The notes under the pieces are model-generated. The model worked only from the letters and a program-made list of their open reading frames with translations. It was not told where the DNA came from and did not search any database. Positions 37,793-46,439 of a DNA stretch of 64,000 bases are shown piece by piece; within the stretch, counting starts at the first letter, position 1, and every line of letters begins with the position of its first letter. Source of the DNA: an uncultured Bacteroidota bacterium (lineage in GTDB: Bacteria > Bacteroidota > Bacteroidia > Flavobacteriales > Flavobacteriaceae); assembly GCA_902546725.1 (NCBI GenBank), contig CACCLB010000002.1, positions 1 through 64,000 of the forward strand, in the 5' to 3' direction. The translations under genes and the position numbers were made by a program.

Positions 37793-38374
37793 ATGTATAT
37801 CCCTCATTTTTTTACACTTCTGTTTATTTTTTCACTTCAAACTATGGCACAAGAACTTCCCTTTTCATCTATTGCAGCTGCACCACAAGACTACACTGCT
37901 GGAAATTCAATCAGTAGAATGATTCAGGGTTTGGGCTTTCGATACCATTGGGCTACAGAAGGACTAAGAGCAGAGGATTTGGAATACCGTCCAACGAAAG
38001 AAGCTCAAAGTACGCTGGGTACGCTTCAGCATATTTACGGCTTGACAAAAACCATCTTAAACGCTGCAAAAAATGAAGCCTCTAAACGTCTAGCACCCAG
38101 TCCTCCAGATAACTTAGAAGCCCTTAGAGCCGCTACATTAACGGACTTACAACAAGCTGCAACACTGTTTTTAAATTACAGTGAAGATGAAATAGAAGGG
38201 CTGAATATCATTTTTGAAAGAGAAGGGAAGCAGTCTAGATTTCCTGTCTGGAACCTGATCAACGGTCCTATAGCTGATGCACTATACCATACCGGTCAAG
38301 TAGTAAGCTTTAGGCGCACATCAGGCAATCCGATCCCTAAGGGGGTTAACGTCTTTTTAGGGGTTAAAAATTAG
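37793..38374 (+). CDS. Exported DinB-like protein
   Basis: A 193-residue protein with a signal peptide (cut near MAQ, residue 20) and a DinB-type four-helix bundle: RMIQGLGFRYHWATEGL, then TLGTLQHIYGL (His at the usual metal position), and ALYHTGQVVSFRR near the end with the second His. DinB/YfiT-type folds are usually cytoplasmic metal-binding thiol S-transferases; an exported form is less common. Its stop overlaps the stop of the small membrane protein on the other strand (38371-38374). Function unknown. Confidence 0.72.
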   Translation: MYIPHFFTLLFIFSLQTMAQELPFSSIAAAPQDYTAGNSISRMIQGLGFRYHWATEGLRAEDLEYRPTKEAQSTLGTLQHIYGLTKTILNAAKNEASKRLAPSPPDNLEALRAATLTDLQQAATLFLNYSEDEIEGLNIIFEREGKQSRFPVWNLINGPIADALYHTGQVVSFRRTSGNPIPKGVNVFLGVKN

Positions 38375-38478
38375 TTATTTCGGTCTTCGAAATCTTCCTT
38401 TTTCTCGTTTTCTAGCTTTTGATTAAGCAGGTAAACCCCGACTACCACTGCGCCTATAAAAAGAATGAGTCCCATCAT
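38371..38478 (-). CDS. 35-residue single-pass membrane protein
   Basis: A short frame starting at ATG 38478 and ending TAA 38371: residues 3-18 form one hydrophobic helix (GLILFIGAVVVGVYLL), followed by a charged tail rich in Lys, Glu and Asp. Its start overlaps the stop of the YbjQ-type gene by one base (TAATG), which suggests it is translated by coupling. The layout (short TM plus charged tail) is typical of real small membrane proteins rather than noise. No function can be read; it may have been missed by length cut-offs. Confidence 0.55.
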   Translation of the reverse strand: MMGLILFIGAVVVGVYLLNQKLENEKKEDFEDRNN

Positions 38479-38792
38479 TACTTGAGGGTTACAGCTGTGC
38501 CGTAGGCGAGTATCTCAGAGCAACCCTGCATGACCATAGAAGTCGTAAGGCGCACATTGACAATGGCATTAGCCCCCAACCTTTCAGCATCTTCTTGCAT
38601 ACGTTGTAGTGCCTGCTCACGTGACTGAGCCTGGAGCTTGGTGTATTCGCTAATTTCGCCTCCAATAATATTTTTTAAGCCTGCGAAAATGTCTTGTCCT
38701 ACATTTCGCGCTCTAACCGTACTTCCTCTGGCAATGCCTAGAGTTTCATCAATTTCTTTGTTGGGAACAGTGGGGGTGGTAACGAGTATCAT
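38478..38792 (-). CDS. YbjQ family (UPF0145) heavy-metal-binding-like protein
   Basis: A 104-residue protein of the YbjQ/UPF0145 family: VTTPTVPNKEIDETLGIARG at the start, VRARNVGQDIFAGLKNIIGG, and LGANAIVNVRLTTS in the middle. The family forms pentameric rings of unknown function and has been loosely linked to metal binding. Three bases upstream lies the amidohydrolase gene, and downstream the 35-residue membrane protein is coupled, so a short unit DUF2911-amidohydrolase-YbjQ-small protein is likely. Confidence 0.85.
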   Translation of the reverse strand: MILVTTPTVPNKEIDETLGIARGSTVRARNVGQDIFAGLKNIIGGEISEYTKLQAQSREQALQRMQEDAERLGANAIVNVRLTTSMVMQGCSEILAYGTAVTLK

Positions 38793-38795
38793 AAA

Positions 38796-39929
38796 TTAGT
38801 TTTTAAATAATGAGTGATCAATGGCCGGAAATAAATCCAAAGCGTTTTTATAGTACAGTTTTTGCAAAATGGAATCGGGTAGGGCCAGTCCGTACATTTT
38901 CCAATGGGCATGTCGTTTGCGATAATAATCGAAATATTCATCGTCTGTCTCCAAAACCCTAAAATAAGTATAGTACTCACTTACTTTATAACTGTCTTTA
39001 CCAAATAAAATTCGGTCTTGATAGTCGATAAAAAAGCGCCGAGCACGTTTGGGTTGACGCCCCAGTTCTGCCAAAACCGCACCAATTTCCGTCATCACAT
39101 TGGGGTAGGTATCCAAATGGGTTCCCAAACGATCCAAATCGTTGCCCATCCAACCCAAATGCGCATTGATAAAGGTAGTATTCGAGTGTTTTTTAAAAAT
39201 ATCATGCTGTTCAGCCAACACTTCCTCAAAATAGGGGTTGCTTGCAGGGTCTCTGTATCGTCGGGGTTTTTGACGCAATTCCAACCAACGTTCATTAAAC
39301 TTATCCTTGGGTTCCCAAAACGAAGCAGGTTCACCCGAGTGAATCAATACGGGCATCTTATTGTTACCGCAAGCCTCCCATATCGGGTCGAGGCGAGGGT
39401 CGTTGATGGCAATGCGATTGCCCTTAGAATCGGTACTCGTCAATCCTAAAGACTTGTACACTTTTAGTCCCATGACTCCAGCTGCTGCTGCAGAATCAAT
39501 CAATGCTGTTTGAGTTTCTTTAAAATCAGCATCATCTATGGCTTCAAAGTCAATGTTTAAAAACAATCCAAGGCGATTGGGTGCATTTTCACGTATGTTT
39601 TCCAATGATTTTCTTAAATACAAGCCTCGAAAACCACTGAGATTGATCATAAAACCCATATTCATACTGTCCATTTCTGCCACCAAATTTGCAAGGTTTT
39701 TTACCGGCATATCAAACTGGTGGTTATGTACGTCCACAAAAGGATATTTAGAACGTTTTAAGGGAGTTTCTTTAACAATTAGTGTGGACTTGGGACTGTA
39801 TTCCTCTATGTCCATCAGATTGTTTTTTTCCTGTATTTTATCAAGTATATAATAGCTTAAACCACCTATAAAAAGAAGCGCAAAAGCGATTTTTAGCAGA
39901 TTGATCAACTGTTTAAAGAATTTCCGCAT
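38796..39929 (-). CDS. Amidohydrolase family protein, membrane-anchored
   Basis: Started here at ATG 39929 (MRKFFKQLINLL), which overlaps the upstream DUF2911 stop (TGATG); an in-frame ATG at 39965 is possible but lies inside that gene. About 377 residues. An N-terminal hydrophobic helix (residues ~9-27) anchors it. The TIM-barrel amidohydrolase signs follow: VDVHNHQFD (first metal histidines), KVYKSLGL, PVLIHSGEP, INAHLGWMG and ILFGKDSY. These resemble the 2-amino-3-carboxymuconate-semialdehyde decarboxylase/metal-dependent hydrolase branch. The substrate is unknown. Confidence 0.8.
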   Translation of the reverse strand: MRKFFKQLINLLKIAFALLFIGGLSYYILDKIQEKNNLMDIEEYSPKSTLIVKETPLKRSKYPFVDVHNHQFDMPVKNLANLVAEMDSMNMGFMINLSGFRGLYLRKSLENIRENAPNRLGLFLNIDFEAIDDADFKETQTALIDSAAAAGVMGLKVYKSLGLTSTDSKGNRIAINDPRLDPIWEACGNNKMPVLIHSGEPASFWEPKDKFNERWLELRQKPRRYRDPASNPYFEEVLAEQHDIFKKHSNTTFINAHLGWMGNDLDRLGTHLDTYPNVMTEIGAVLAELGRQPKRARRFFIDYQDRILFGKDSYKVSEYYTYFRVLETDDEYFDYYRKRHAHWKMYGLALPDSILQKLYYKNALDLFPAIDHSLFKN

Positions 39930-40543
39930 CAATGAATGGGTATTACCACTTTGGTTGTATCCCAACGCATCCTTAGGGAAGAATCTACAAAATCAATGGT
40001 AAATTGCTCTAGAGGTTCTTCTAAGCTTTGTACTGGAACATTGACTTTCATTAAAATTCCGCTAGGATCGGGTTCCGTAAAACTTAAGCCTCCTGTTTTG
40101 CTATGTACATATATGACCCAATTTTCAGCATAGGGATAGGCATAGAGCCCGTAACTTCCATTGGGCAATAAGCGACCCGCAAAATCAAAATCCTGATTGG
40201 TAGTGAGTTTGGTCGTCATATTGGCTCCTAAACGCCAATAAGTATCATAAGGAACCAAAGCGCCGTCAGCTGCTTCACCAAAAATAAGACGGTCTTTTTT
40301 ATAGGGGCGGTAATAACGAACACTGATTTCTTTATCGCCATTGGAATATGCTGCTGATCCCATAGGACTTTTGGGATTGATGTATAAAGCATAAGCAAAG
40401 TAAGCTGCTGCGATTACAACAAAGCCGACCAATATGCCAACAATAATTTTTTTAGCTTTTATGATAGAGTAGGTTTTAAATTCAATTGCTAAATTACAAC
40501 AAATGCTCCAATGTATACTTTGAATATCTATTTTACATAACAT
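39929..40543 (-). CDS. DUF2911 family protein
   Basis: Up to 204 residues. The family region runs from MGSAAYSNGDKEISVRYYRP through WRLGANMTTKLT, LPNGSYGLYAYP and WVIYVHSKTGGL, typical of DUF2911, a beta-rich exported domain of unknown role frequent in Bacteroidota. A TM helix (IIVGILVGFVVIAAAYFAY) precedes it. The start is uncertain: the ATG at 40543 gives an odd 28-residue leader, but no other standard start lies before the TM helix. It is the first gene of the run toward the amidohydrolase. Confidence 0.75.
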   Translation of the reverse strand: MLCKIDIQSIHWSICCNLAIEFKTYSIIKAKKIIVGILVGFVVIAAAYFAYALYINPKSPMGSAAYSNGDKEISVRYYRPYKKDRLIFGEAADGALVPYDTYWRLGANMTTKLTTNQDFDFAGRLLPNGSYGLYAYPYAENWVIYVHSKTGGLSFTEPDPSGILMKVNVPVQSLEEPLEQFTIDFVDSSLRMRWDTTKVVIPIH

Positions 40544-40617
40544 AAATTATAACCGATAGTGATGTTAGTGATTATAAGTCAAACTTTTTATATATTTAAC
40601 ATTTAAACCCCAATCTT

Positions 40618-41406
40618 ATGAAAAAACGTGAACCCATATCCCATATCATGACTACGGATCCTTATGTTTTAAACCTAACAGACGGTTTAAGTCATGCTGA
40701 AATTTTATTTAAGCGTCATAAATTACACAATATTGGTAATTTAATTTTAACTGAATTCAATAGTGAAATTGGAAATAAGTCATTCCAAGATAAAAAAGCA
40801 AAACTTAATACGTCTTCTTTAAATTATAGATTAGAAATAGTCAGTAGGGATACTTGGAATGAACTAAGTATAATCAAACATCAAAACAATATGATTAATT
40901 GGTTACTTGAAACATTTGCATTACCAGACAATTTGAAAGAATCATCAAATTGGAACACTAAACTTGTGGAAAAATCTACTTTTTCCCCTCTTGAATCTGA
41001 TGCAGGGGAAATGGCTGAGGGAAATAAACCTCAAGAATTACAAATTGATAATAAAGTTATTAAAGTTAATTCTTGGCAGGATGTTTTTTTAAAGTTTCTA
41101 AGACAATTAAAATCTAATCCAAAATTTGACTTTGATTTTATCTTAGAAAATCAACTAGACTTATTCAGTCGAGAAGAAACAATTTTAAAATGGAAAAATC
41201 TTAAAGATTTATTAGATGCTAACTTTGATCATTCTAATAGATATAAAACATTTGATGGAAAAGTTTGGGATAAGGTTAAGGATTTAGATGATAATTTATT
41301 ATTTGTTCATATAAATATCTCTGCATCTAGATGTGTAATTAGAATTGCTAGAATAATGGAAAAATTCAGTATACCAAAAGAAGATGTAATAATTAAATTG
41401 AAATAA
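40618..41406 (+). pseudogene. Chimeric ORF: CBS-domain N-terminus joined to C-terminal part of a GmrSD-type (DUF1524) restriction protein
   Basis: A 262-codon open frame with two parts. Codons 1 to about 38 (MKKREPISHIMT ... FKRHK) read as the start of a flavobacterial CBS-domain protein that should continue to about 150 residues with a second CBS motif. Instead, from about 40730 the frame passes into HNIGNLILTEFNSEIGNKSF, DKKAKL and SSLN, the segment just after the HNH motif in DUF262/DUF1524 (GmrSD-like) modification-dependent restriction proteins, then a C-terminal extension (NSWQDVFLKFLRQL; VHINISASRCVIRIARIM). The DUF262 NTPase half and the HNH catalytic part are missing. The DNA from ~40735 on is visibly more A+T rich. 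Probably a deletion scar; a functional protein is unlikely but the frame is open. Confidence 0.65.
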
Positions 41407-41444
41407 AACCATTTTCTCGCCCTAATCAAACCAAATCTAAAGTT

Positions 41445-41888
41445 ATGAGGATCTACATGCGCTGTTTAAATTGTCACAATAGCATTGATGGCAATGTTTA
41501 TGTCTATTCCAGAGAGAATTATGGTTATAACATTTGTATGAGATGTCAAAGATGGTTAGATAGTCAAATGGAGTTTACTACTCCTGAAGTAGTAAACTTA
41601 TATTTTGCGTTAAAAAATAGAGGCTTTGAACCAGATATGGAAAAATTTGACGGACATAAGCATGTTGATATCGTTTTTGAGCGACCCAAACTACACATTG
41701 AAGTTGACGGTATTCAACACAACCAGAGCACCCGACAAGCCCTTTCAGATTTAAAAAGAACCTTTTACTCAATGCAGGGCGGTTTTTTGACCATACGTAT
41801 TCCAAATATTTTGGTTAGAAACGAGTTAACCGAAACCGTAAATTATTTAGTAGAATTAATTTTGGAACGCTATTATAAACATATGTGA
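41445..41888 (+). CDS. Zinc-ribbon PD-(D/E)XK (DUF559/Vsr-like) nuclease-like protein
   Basis: A 147-residue protein (or 142 if started at the second ATG, MRCLNC). The N-terminus carries two CxxC pairs (Cys7-Cys10 and Cys31-Cys34) fitting a zinc ribbon. The C-terminal half has HVDIVFERPKLHIEVDGIQH, the strand-Asp ... Glu-x-Asp pattern of DUF559/very-short-patch-repair-like endonuclease folds, then LSDLKRTFYSMQGGFLTIRI. It might bind and cut DNA or be a leftover helper of the neighbouring restriction-type gene. It sits 38 bases after the chimeric ORF in the same A+T-rich islet. Genes like this occur alone in many flavobacteria, so a defence role is only a suggestion. Confidence 0.6.
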   Translation: MRIYMRCLNCHNSIDGNVYVYSRENYGYNICMRCQRWLDSQMEFTTPEVVNLYFALKNRGFEPDMEKFDGHKHVDIVFERPKLHIEVDGIQHNQSTRQALSDLKRTFYSMQGGFLTIRIPNILVRNELTETVNYLVELILERYYKHM

Positions 41889-42022
41889 CCCCATTTATAT
41901 TAACCAGCATACCTTCCGCTCCCCACCCCCATTGTATCCTGTTAACAACCCTGTCAATAAATCCAAGGGGGCGGCTTGGTTTTTTGGGCAAAAAGACAGT
42001 AATTTTATATAAAACCACGACC

Positions 42023-42436
42023 ATGAACGACCGTCCAAACGATCTGCTTCGTATCCGTCCGGAGATTAAAAAAACCCAATCTTTTGATACGATGAGTGTT
42101 GGAGAGCGTTTTCAAAACGAGACCCTCCGCCCTATTTTAAAACTGCAAAACCCCTTACTTATTGAAGTGTTTCACAACTATATCGAAAAGCGCAAAGGCG
42201 TATTTTACGAATTGAGTTTGGAAAAAAAGCTGGATTATATCGAAAGCAGTTTGATCAAAGACCAAAAGTTTCGCAATTCAGTCAAGGGAATGCTTATCGG
42301 GCATTTTACTGTGGCTGAATACGGTATTAACAAGCAGCAATCTTCCTTACTAAACAAACGGATGATGAATTTAGTCATCGAACGTTTAAAAGACCAGGTA
42401 CAATTGCTTGAGGTTCCTTTAAAAAAGGTCGTTTAG
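42023..42436 (+). CDS. Conserved Bacteroidota protein (often labelled glyoxalase)
   Basis: A 137-residue protein starting at ATG 42023 (MNDRPNDLLRIRPEI); an upstream in-frame start at 41885 adds a leader with low-complexity sequence and overlaps the previous gene, so it was not used. Motifs FQNETLRPILKLQNPLL, HNYIEKRKGVFYEL and FRNSVKGMLIGHFT match a small conserved flavobacterial family. Databases often call it glyoxalase, though no glyoxalase metal motif is visible. Function unknown. In related genomes it would be expected close to the CBS gene, so the islet probably sits between two old neighbours. Confidence 0.7.
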   Translation: MNDRPNDLLRIRPEIKKTQSFDTMSVGERFQNETLRPILKLQNPLLIEVFHNYIEKRKGVFYELSLEKKLDYIESSLIKDQKFRNSVKGMLIGHFTVAEYGINKQQSSLLNKRMMNLVIERLKDQVQLLEVPLKKVV

Positions 42437-42438
42437 TT

Positions 42439-44334
42439 TTAATTGTACAACCAAGCTTTTCGCAATTCAACAGTACTTTCAGCTGCAGCAGGATCTTCTA
42501 GCAGTCCTTTTGCAGTTGCGGTAGGTGTTCCAACTTTTCCGCTGAGCTCAAGTTCTTCACCATCGCGTGCTACGGTAAAACTTATGATTTTGTTGGCTTC
42601 CCATCGTATGCTGGGCGTTAAAAGAGCGTTGATTTTTCCGCCGTTTTCTTGATTGATTTCAGGAAAGCGTTCGCCTTCCATTCCCAAAAGCACATCCCCT
42701 ACTTGCATGCCCATAGCTTCAATAGAAGCATTGAGCTGATTGACCACAAACTGCAACTCACCCTCAGCATTGGGCTGGGGACTAAAAAACAATTGTGTAC
42801 TGTTTGCAAAGATGATGGAGCGCAAAGGCGAATCCACCTCTCCATTGATCAATCCTACTTTAGCAAAATAGGTGTCGTAATCAATGGGTGCAGTACCCAC
42901 TAAATGGGTTTCAAAAAACGCTCCTACTTCAGGATAAGTCATTGCGACAATTTCAGGGATTAAATCTTCGTCTTTAAACGGCTTTTCTTTGCCGTATTTT
43001 TCGGCTAAATTTTTCATCACCCAAAGAATTCCCTTTGATCCCCCACTCTTTTCACGGATCAATATATCGAGACACATATTGATCAAGGCTCCCTTTTGAT
43101 ACACATTGCCGTAATTGGCTTGATAAGGTTCATCTACAATGCCTGCACTCATTTCAGTAAAGGACATGGTATCGTCATAACGCTGTGCCAAAGTGATTTT
43201 TTCCATCATGCGATTATAGAAGTCAGGAGCGTCGATTAGGCCTTGATTGATTTGAAATAAGTTTGCAAAATATTCTGTTGTACCCTCGTACATCCACAAA
43301 TGCTGCGACATCAATGGCCTGTTGTATTCAAAGTTGTGAATCTCTTCGGAATGCACATTTAAAGGGGTCAGCGTATGAAAAAACTCGTGGGAGACCACAT
43401 CGACCAAACTTTGGGTCAACTCCCCTGCTCCCATGGCATCAACAAAGACTACCGTGGTAGAAGTATGGTGTTCAAGCGCACCCATCATCCCACCAAAATA
43501 CTGAAGGGCATCCATATTCATCAAATGCAATAGGATATCGTAACTGGGAGTGTCATTAGCATCTCCTAAAAAGGCTTTTTGCGCTTTCATCATTTCCTCT
43601 ATGGCAGGCTGATAGTCGGTTGCCTGATGCACGTCTGAAGGTGAGTAAATGGCCAAGCCTACTTTGATCTCGTCCAGATCAAAGGAAACCGCGTTGGGCT
43701 TGCTGTAAAGGATGGGATTATCGATAATGTGAAAGTAACGCTCGGCATTAAAAACATCCAAACTGTCACTGGTGGAGCGGGCAGGTAAAGAGGTAAAAGC
43801 TTCCAAATCTTTAGGTGAGCTTACGCTCAGTTTGTAAGAGCTCTCTTTCATTTCTTCAAAATAACCGATCATGGAGTGTAAATTCAAAAGGTAAACCTCC
43901 CCTTCTTGAAAATCGGTTCCTCCCATAGGATAGATTTCCTGACCGTCAGGACCGTCAAAGGTGTCGTTTACTTTATAGCTGATCTTTGCCAATTTTTTTG
44001 GCTTTACAATTTCCCAACTGTTTTGATCTAAAGAAATCAGTTCCATTTCATTGCCTTTTTTATCAAAGGCTTTTACATCTTCTACAAATCGACCAAAATT
44101 GGAATATTCATAGGTTCCCGGTACAATCTGCGGGATATAAAACACCGTAGACTCCACTTTCATAGGTGGTGGTGTAATGGTAATTTCTACCTTGTCGTCT
44201 TCTATACCTACCAGATCGATACTGGCTTGTATGACGTTAGAGCTTGGTGTGCTAGAGGTTCTTAGTGCAGCACAACCTACAAATAAGACAGCAGCAACTA
44301 GGGATAAAAGCGATTTAGATAATAAGGATTTCAT
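42439..44334 (-). CDS. M61 family metallopeptidase (glycyl aminopeptidase type) with PDZ domain
   Basis: A 631-residue exported lipoprotein (lipobox FVGC near residue 21). The zinc motif HEFFH (316-320) lies in VSHEFFHTLTPLNV, followed by the third ligand region in LWMYEGTTEYFA. An N-terminal beta-sandwich domain precedes the peptidase core, and a C-terminal PDZ-like domain (MQVGDVLLGMEGERFPEI) follows. Members cleave N-terminal glycine or small residues from peptides at the cell envelope. All key residues are present. Two bases separate it from the convergent upstream gene, and DUF2461 lies nine bases upstream on the same strand. Confidence 0.88.
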   Translation of the reverse strand: MKSLLSKSLLSLVAAVLFVGCAALRTSSTPSSNVIQASIDLVGIEDDKVEITITPPPMKVESTVFYIPQIVPGTYEYSNFGRFVEDVKAFDKKGNEMELISLDQNSWEIVKPKKLAKISYKVNDTFDGPDGQEIYPMGGTDFQEGEVYLLNLHSMIGYFEEMKESSYKLSVSSPKDLEAFTSLPARSTSDSLDVFNAERYFHIIDNPILYSKPNAVSFDLDEIKVGLAIYSPSDVHQATDYQPAIEEMMKAQKAFLGDANDTPSYDILLHLMNMDALQYFGGMMGALEHHTSTTVVFVDAMGAGELTQSLVDVVSHEFFHTLTPLNVHSEEIHNFEYNRPLMSQHLWMYEGTTEYFANLFQINQGLIDAPDFYNRMMEKITLAQRYDDTMSFTEMSAGIVDEPYQANYGNVYQKGALINMCLDILIREKSGGSKGILWVMKNLAEKYGKEKPFKDEDLIPEIVAMTYPEVGAFFETHLVGTAPIDYDTYFAKVGLINGEVDSPLRSIIFANSTQLFFSPQPNAEGELQFVVNQLNASIEAMGMQVGDVLLGMEGERFPEINQENGGKINALLTPSIRWEANKIISFTVARDGEELELSGKVGTPTATAKGLLEDPAAAESTVELRKAWLYN

Positions 44335-44343
44335 AGGGTTTGT

Positions 44344-45015
44344 TTAGAGGAGGGAAACTCCGTTTAAGTCAGTGGTTAGTACATTACTCATATAATCGAA
44401 AAAGGGGCGTATGGCTTTAAAGTAGGATAAAATTTGCTTTTGAAAATCGGCAGACAATACTTCTTTATCTGTAAATTTTTTCATGAATAAATATTGTTTT
44501 TTACGGATGAGGTCTATGTCGGCATGCTCTTTAGAAAAACCTTTGGGTGCGGTTTTGACTTCATCTCCTTGAAGGCCGCCCCAATGGGCTTGAAGCTCGG
44601 CATCTGCCATCACCTCTCGCAATTCAGCAGCATCGACTTCCATTTCTTTTCGGATACGGAATAAATCGTCCTTGTCTGGATTCCAAAAGCCGGTGGCTAT
44701 AAATGAATCTCCAGCTGCAATATGTAGGTAATACCCTCCTCTTAGATGAGGCTTTTTACGGTGAAAGGAAATACCAAAATGAGTTTTAAAGGGGGTTTTG
44801 TTTTTTGAAAAACGCACATCCCTGTAAATTCTAAAGAGTTTCGCCCGATCGATCTCATCGGTTTCGCTCAACCCCTGCTTAATCTCCTCTGCATACTGCT
44901 TGATTTCAGCTTCCAGTCCTTTAAAGCGACTTTTTTGAGGTTCAAACCATTCACGGGTATTGTTCTTTTCAAGTTCTTTATAAAAGGCTAAAACATCGGG
45001 ATTGATCTTACTCAT
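44344..45015 (-). CDS. DUF2461 family protein
   Basis: A 223-residue protein matching DUF2461/TIGR02453: KNNTREWFEPQKSRFKGLEAE near the start, FRIYRDVRFSKNKTPFKTHFG in the middle, and RGGYYLHIAAGDSFIATGFWNP. The function of the family is unknown. It lies between the M61 peptidase and the end of the his operon on the same strand, after a 65-base gap from hisIE, so it may be read from the his transcript or its own start. Confidence 0.85.
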   Translation of the reverse strand: MSKINPDVLAFYKELEKNNTREWFEPQKSRFKGLEAEIKQYAEEIKQGLSETDEIDRAKLFRIYRDVRFSKNKTPFKTHFGISFHRKKPHLRGGYYLHIAAGDSFIATGFWNPDKDDLFRIRKEMEVDAAELREVMADAELQAHWGGLQGDEVKTAPKGFSKEHADIDLIRKKQYLFMKKFTDKEVLSADFQKQILSYFKAIRPFFDYMSNVLTTDLNGVSLL

Positions 45016-45080
45016 GGGTTTTCACGTTATCTTTCCTAAGAAGTCAAATGTACATTTTTTTGGGGAAATGCGAATGAGAC

Positions 45081-45677
45081 TTAACCGTTTCGTGACGACA
45101 AGGTCCGGGCGATATCGTTCAATTTAAACCCTTTGGCTTGAAGTAATACGAGGTAGTGAAACAAGAGGTCGGCACTTTCCTCTAAAAACAATTGATCGTT
45201 GTTGTCTTTGGCCTCAATCACAGTCTCTACAGCTTCCTCACCTACTTTTTGAGCTATTTTATTGATGCCCTCTCTAAACAAAGAAGCCACATAGCTGTTT
45301 TGATCGTCTGCTGCCTTTCGCTGTCCGATAATGGCTTCCAATTCTGCTATAAAGGCCAGTGAGTTTACATTTTGTTCCCCCCAGCAAGTATCCGTTCCCT
45401 TGTGACAGGTTGGACCCTCTGGATTTGCGTAAATAAGCAAACTGTCCTGGTCACAATCTAAATGAATGGAATCCACGTTTAAAAAGTTCCCACTCTCCTC
45501 TCCTTTGGTCCAAAGGCTTTGTTTTGAGCGGCTGTAAAAGGTCACCTTTTGGCTTTTTTGAGTTGCTTCAAAGGCTGCTTCATTCATATAGCCCAGCATC
45601 AAAACTTTTTGTGTTTTTGCATCCTGTATGACGGCAGGGATAAGCTGATCGGGTGATTTTGAAAAGTCTGGTTTCAT
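45081..45677 (-). CDS. hisIE: Phosphoribosyl-AMP cyclohydrolase / phosphoribosyl-ATP pyrophosphatase (bifunctional)
   Basis: A 198-residue fusion doing steps two and three of histidine synthesis. The HisI part (about 1-105) has [22 protein letters not shown] and the zinc-site CHKGTDTCW; the HisE part (about 110-198) has [24 protein letters not shown] and [13 protein letters not shown]. This is the last gene of the operon, its start overlapping the hisF stop by four bases (ATGA). Confidence 0.95.
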   Translation of the reverse strand: MKPDFSKSPDQLIPAVIQDAKTQKVLMLGYMNEAAFEATQKSQKVTFYSRSKQSLWTKGEESGNFLNVDSIHLDCDQDSLLIYANPEGPTCHKGTDTCWGEQNVNSLAFIAELEAIIGQRKAADDQNSYVASLFREGINKIAQKVGEEAVETVIEAKDNNDQLFLEESADLLFHYLVLLQAKGFKLNDIARTLSSRNG

Positions 45678-46438
45678 AATTCGTCTATTCGCACAGCTAG
45701 TTGCTGTTGGTTCAGTTGTTTTTTGAGTTCGGGTATGGAGATTTCACCAAAGTGAAACACACTGGCTGCCAAGGCAGCATCAGCTTTACCCTTTGTAAAT
45801 GTATCAATAAAATGAGGGACAGTACCCGCTCCTCCTGAAGCAATGATGGGTATATTGACCTCAGTACTCAATCGAGCCAGTGCGTTGTTTGCAAAGCCTT
45901 GTTTGGTACCGTCGTGGTCCATAGAAGTAAAAAGGATTTCTCCTGCTCCGCGTTGTTCAACTTCCTTTGCCCAATCAAACAGGTCCAATTCGGTGGGCAC
46001 CTTACCTCCTACCAAATGCACTTTCCACTGACCGTCAATTTGCTTGGCATCTATAGCTACTACAATACATTGGGAACCGAACTGCTCCGAAAGTTTATTG
46101 ATAAGGCTTGGATTTTTAACTGCTGCTGAATTGATCGAAACCTTATCTGCTCCATTTTTTAGCAAAATAGAAACATCCTCAACTGACCGGATTCCACCCC
46201 CTACTGTAAAAGGAATGTCTATAGCTGCGGCAACTTTTAAGACCAGATCTGCCAGTGTTTTGCGTTTTTGCTCTGTAGCAGAAATATCTAAAAAAACCAA
46301 TTCGTCTGCCTGCTCCAAGGCGTATTGGGTAGCCAATTCGACTGGGTCACCTGCATCGCGTAGATTGACGAAATTAATCCCCTTAACGGTTCTGCCGTCT
46401 TTAATGTCTAAACAAGGAATGATACGTTTGCTAAGCAT
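45674..46438 (-). CDS. hisF: Imidazole glycerol phosphate synthase, cyclase subunit
   Basis: A 254-residue (beta/alpha)8 barrel enzyme that uses ammonia from HisH to make imidazole glycerol phosphate and [17 protein letters not shown] (Asp11 region), [22 protein letters not shown] and [10 protein letters not shown] are family marks. It is the hisH partner but is separated from hisA by a DinB-family gene that lies one base upstream. Confidence 0.96.
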   Translation of the reverse strand: MLSKRIIPCLDIKDGRTVKGINFVNLRDAGDPVELATQYALEQADELVFLDISATEQKRKTLADLVLKVAAAIDIPFTVGGGIRSVEDVSILLKNGADKVSINSAAVKNPSLINKLSEQFGSQCIVVAIDAKQIDGQWKVHLVGGKVPTELDLFDWAKEVEQRGAGEILFTSMDHDGTKQGFANNALARLSTEVNIPIIASGGAGTVPHFIDTFTKGKADAALAASVFHFGEISIPELKKQLNQQQLAVRIDEL

Positions 46439-46439
46439 C

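Noticed and set aside
41885-42022. N-terminal extension of the conserved gene at 42023
   Set aside because: The extra 46 codons are proline-rich and unlike the family, and overlap the previous gene; ATG 42023 gives the family start.
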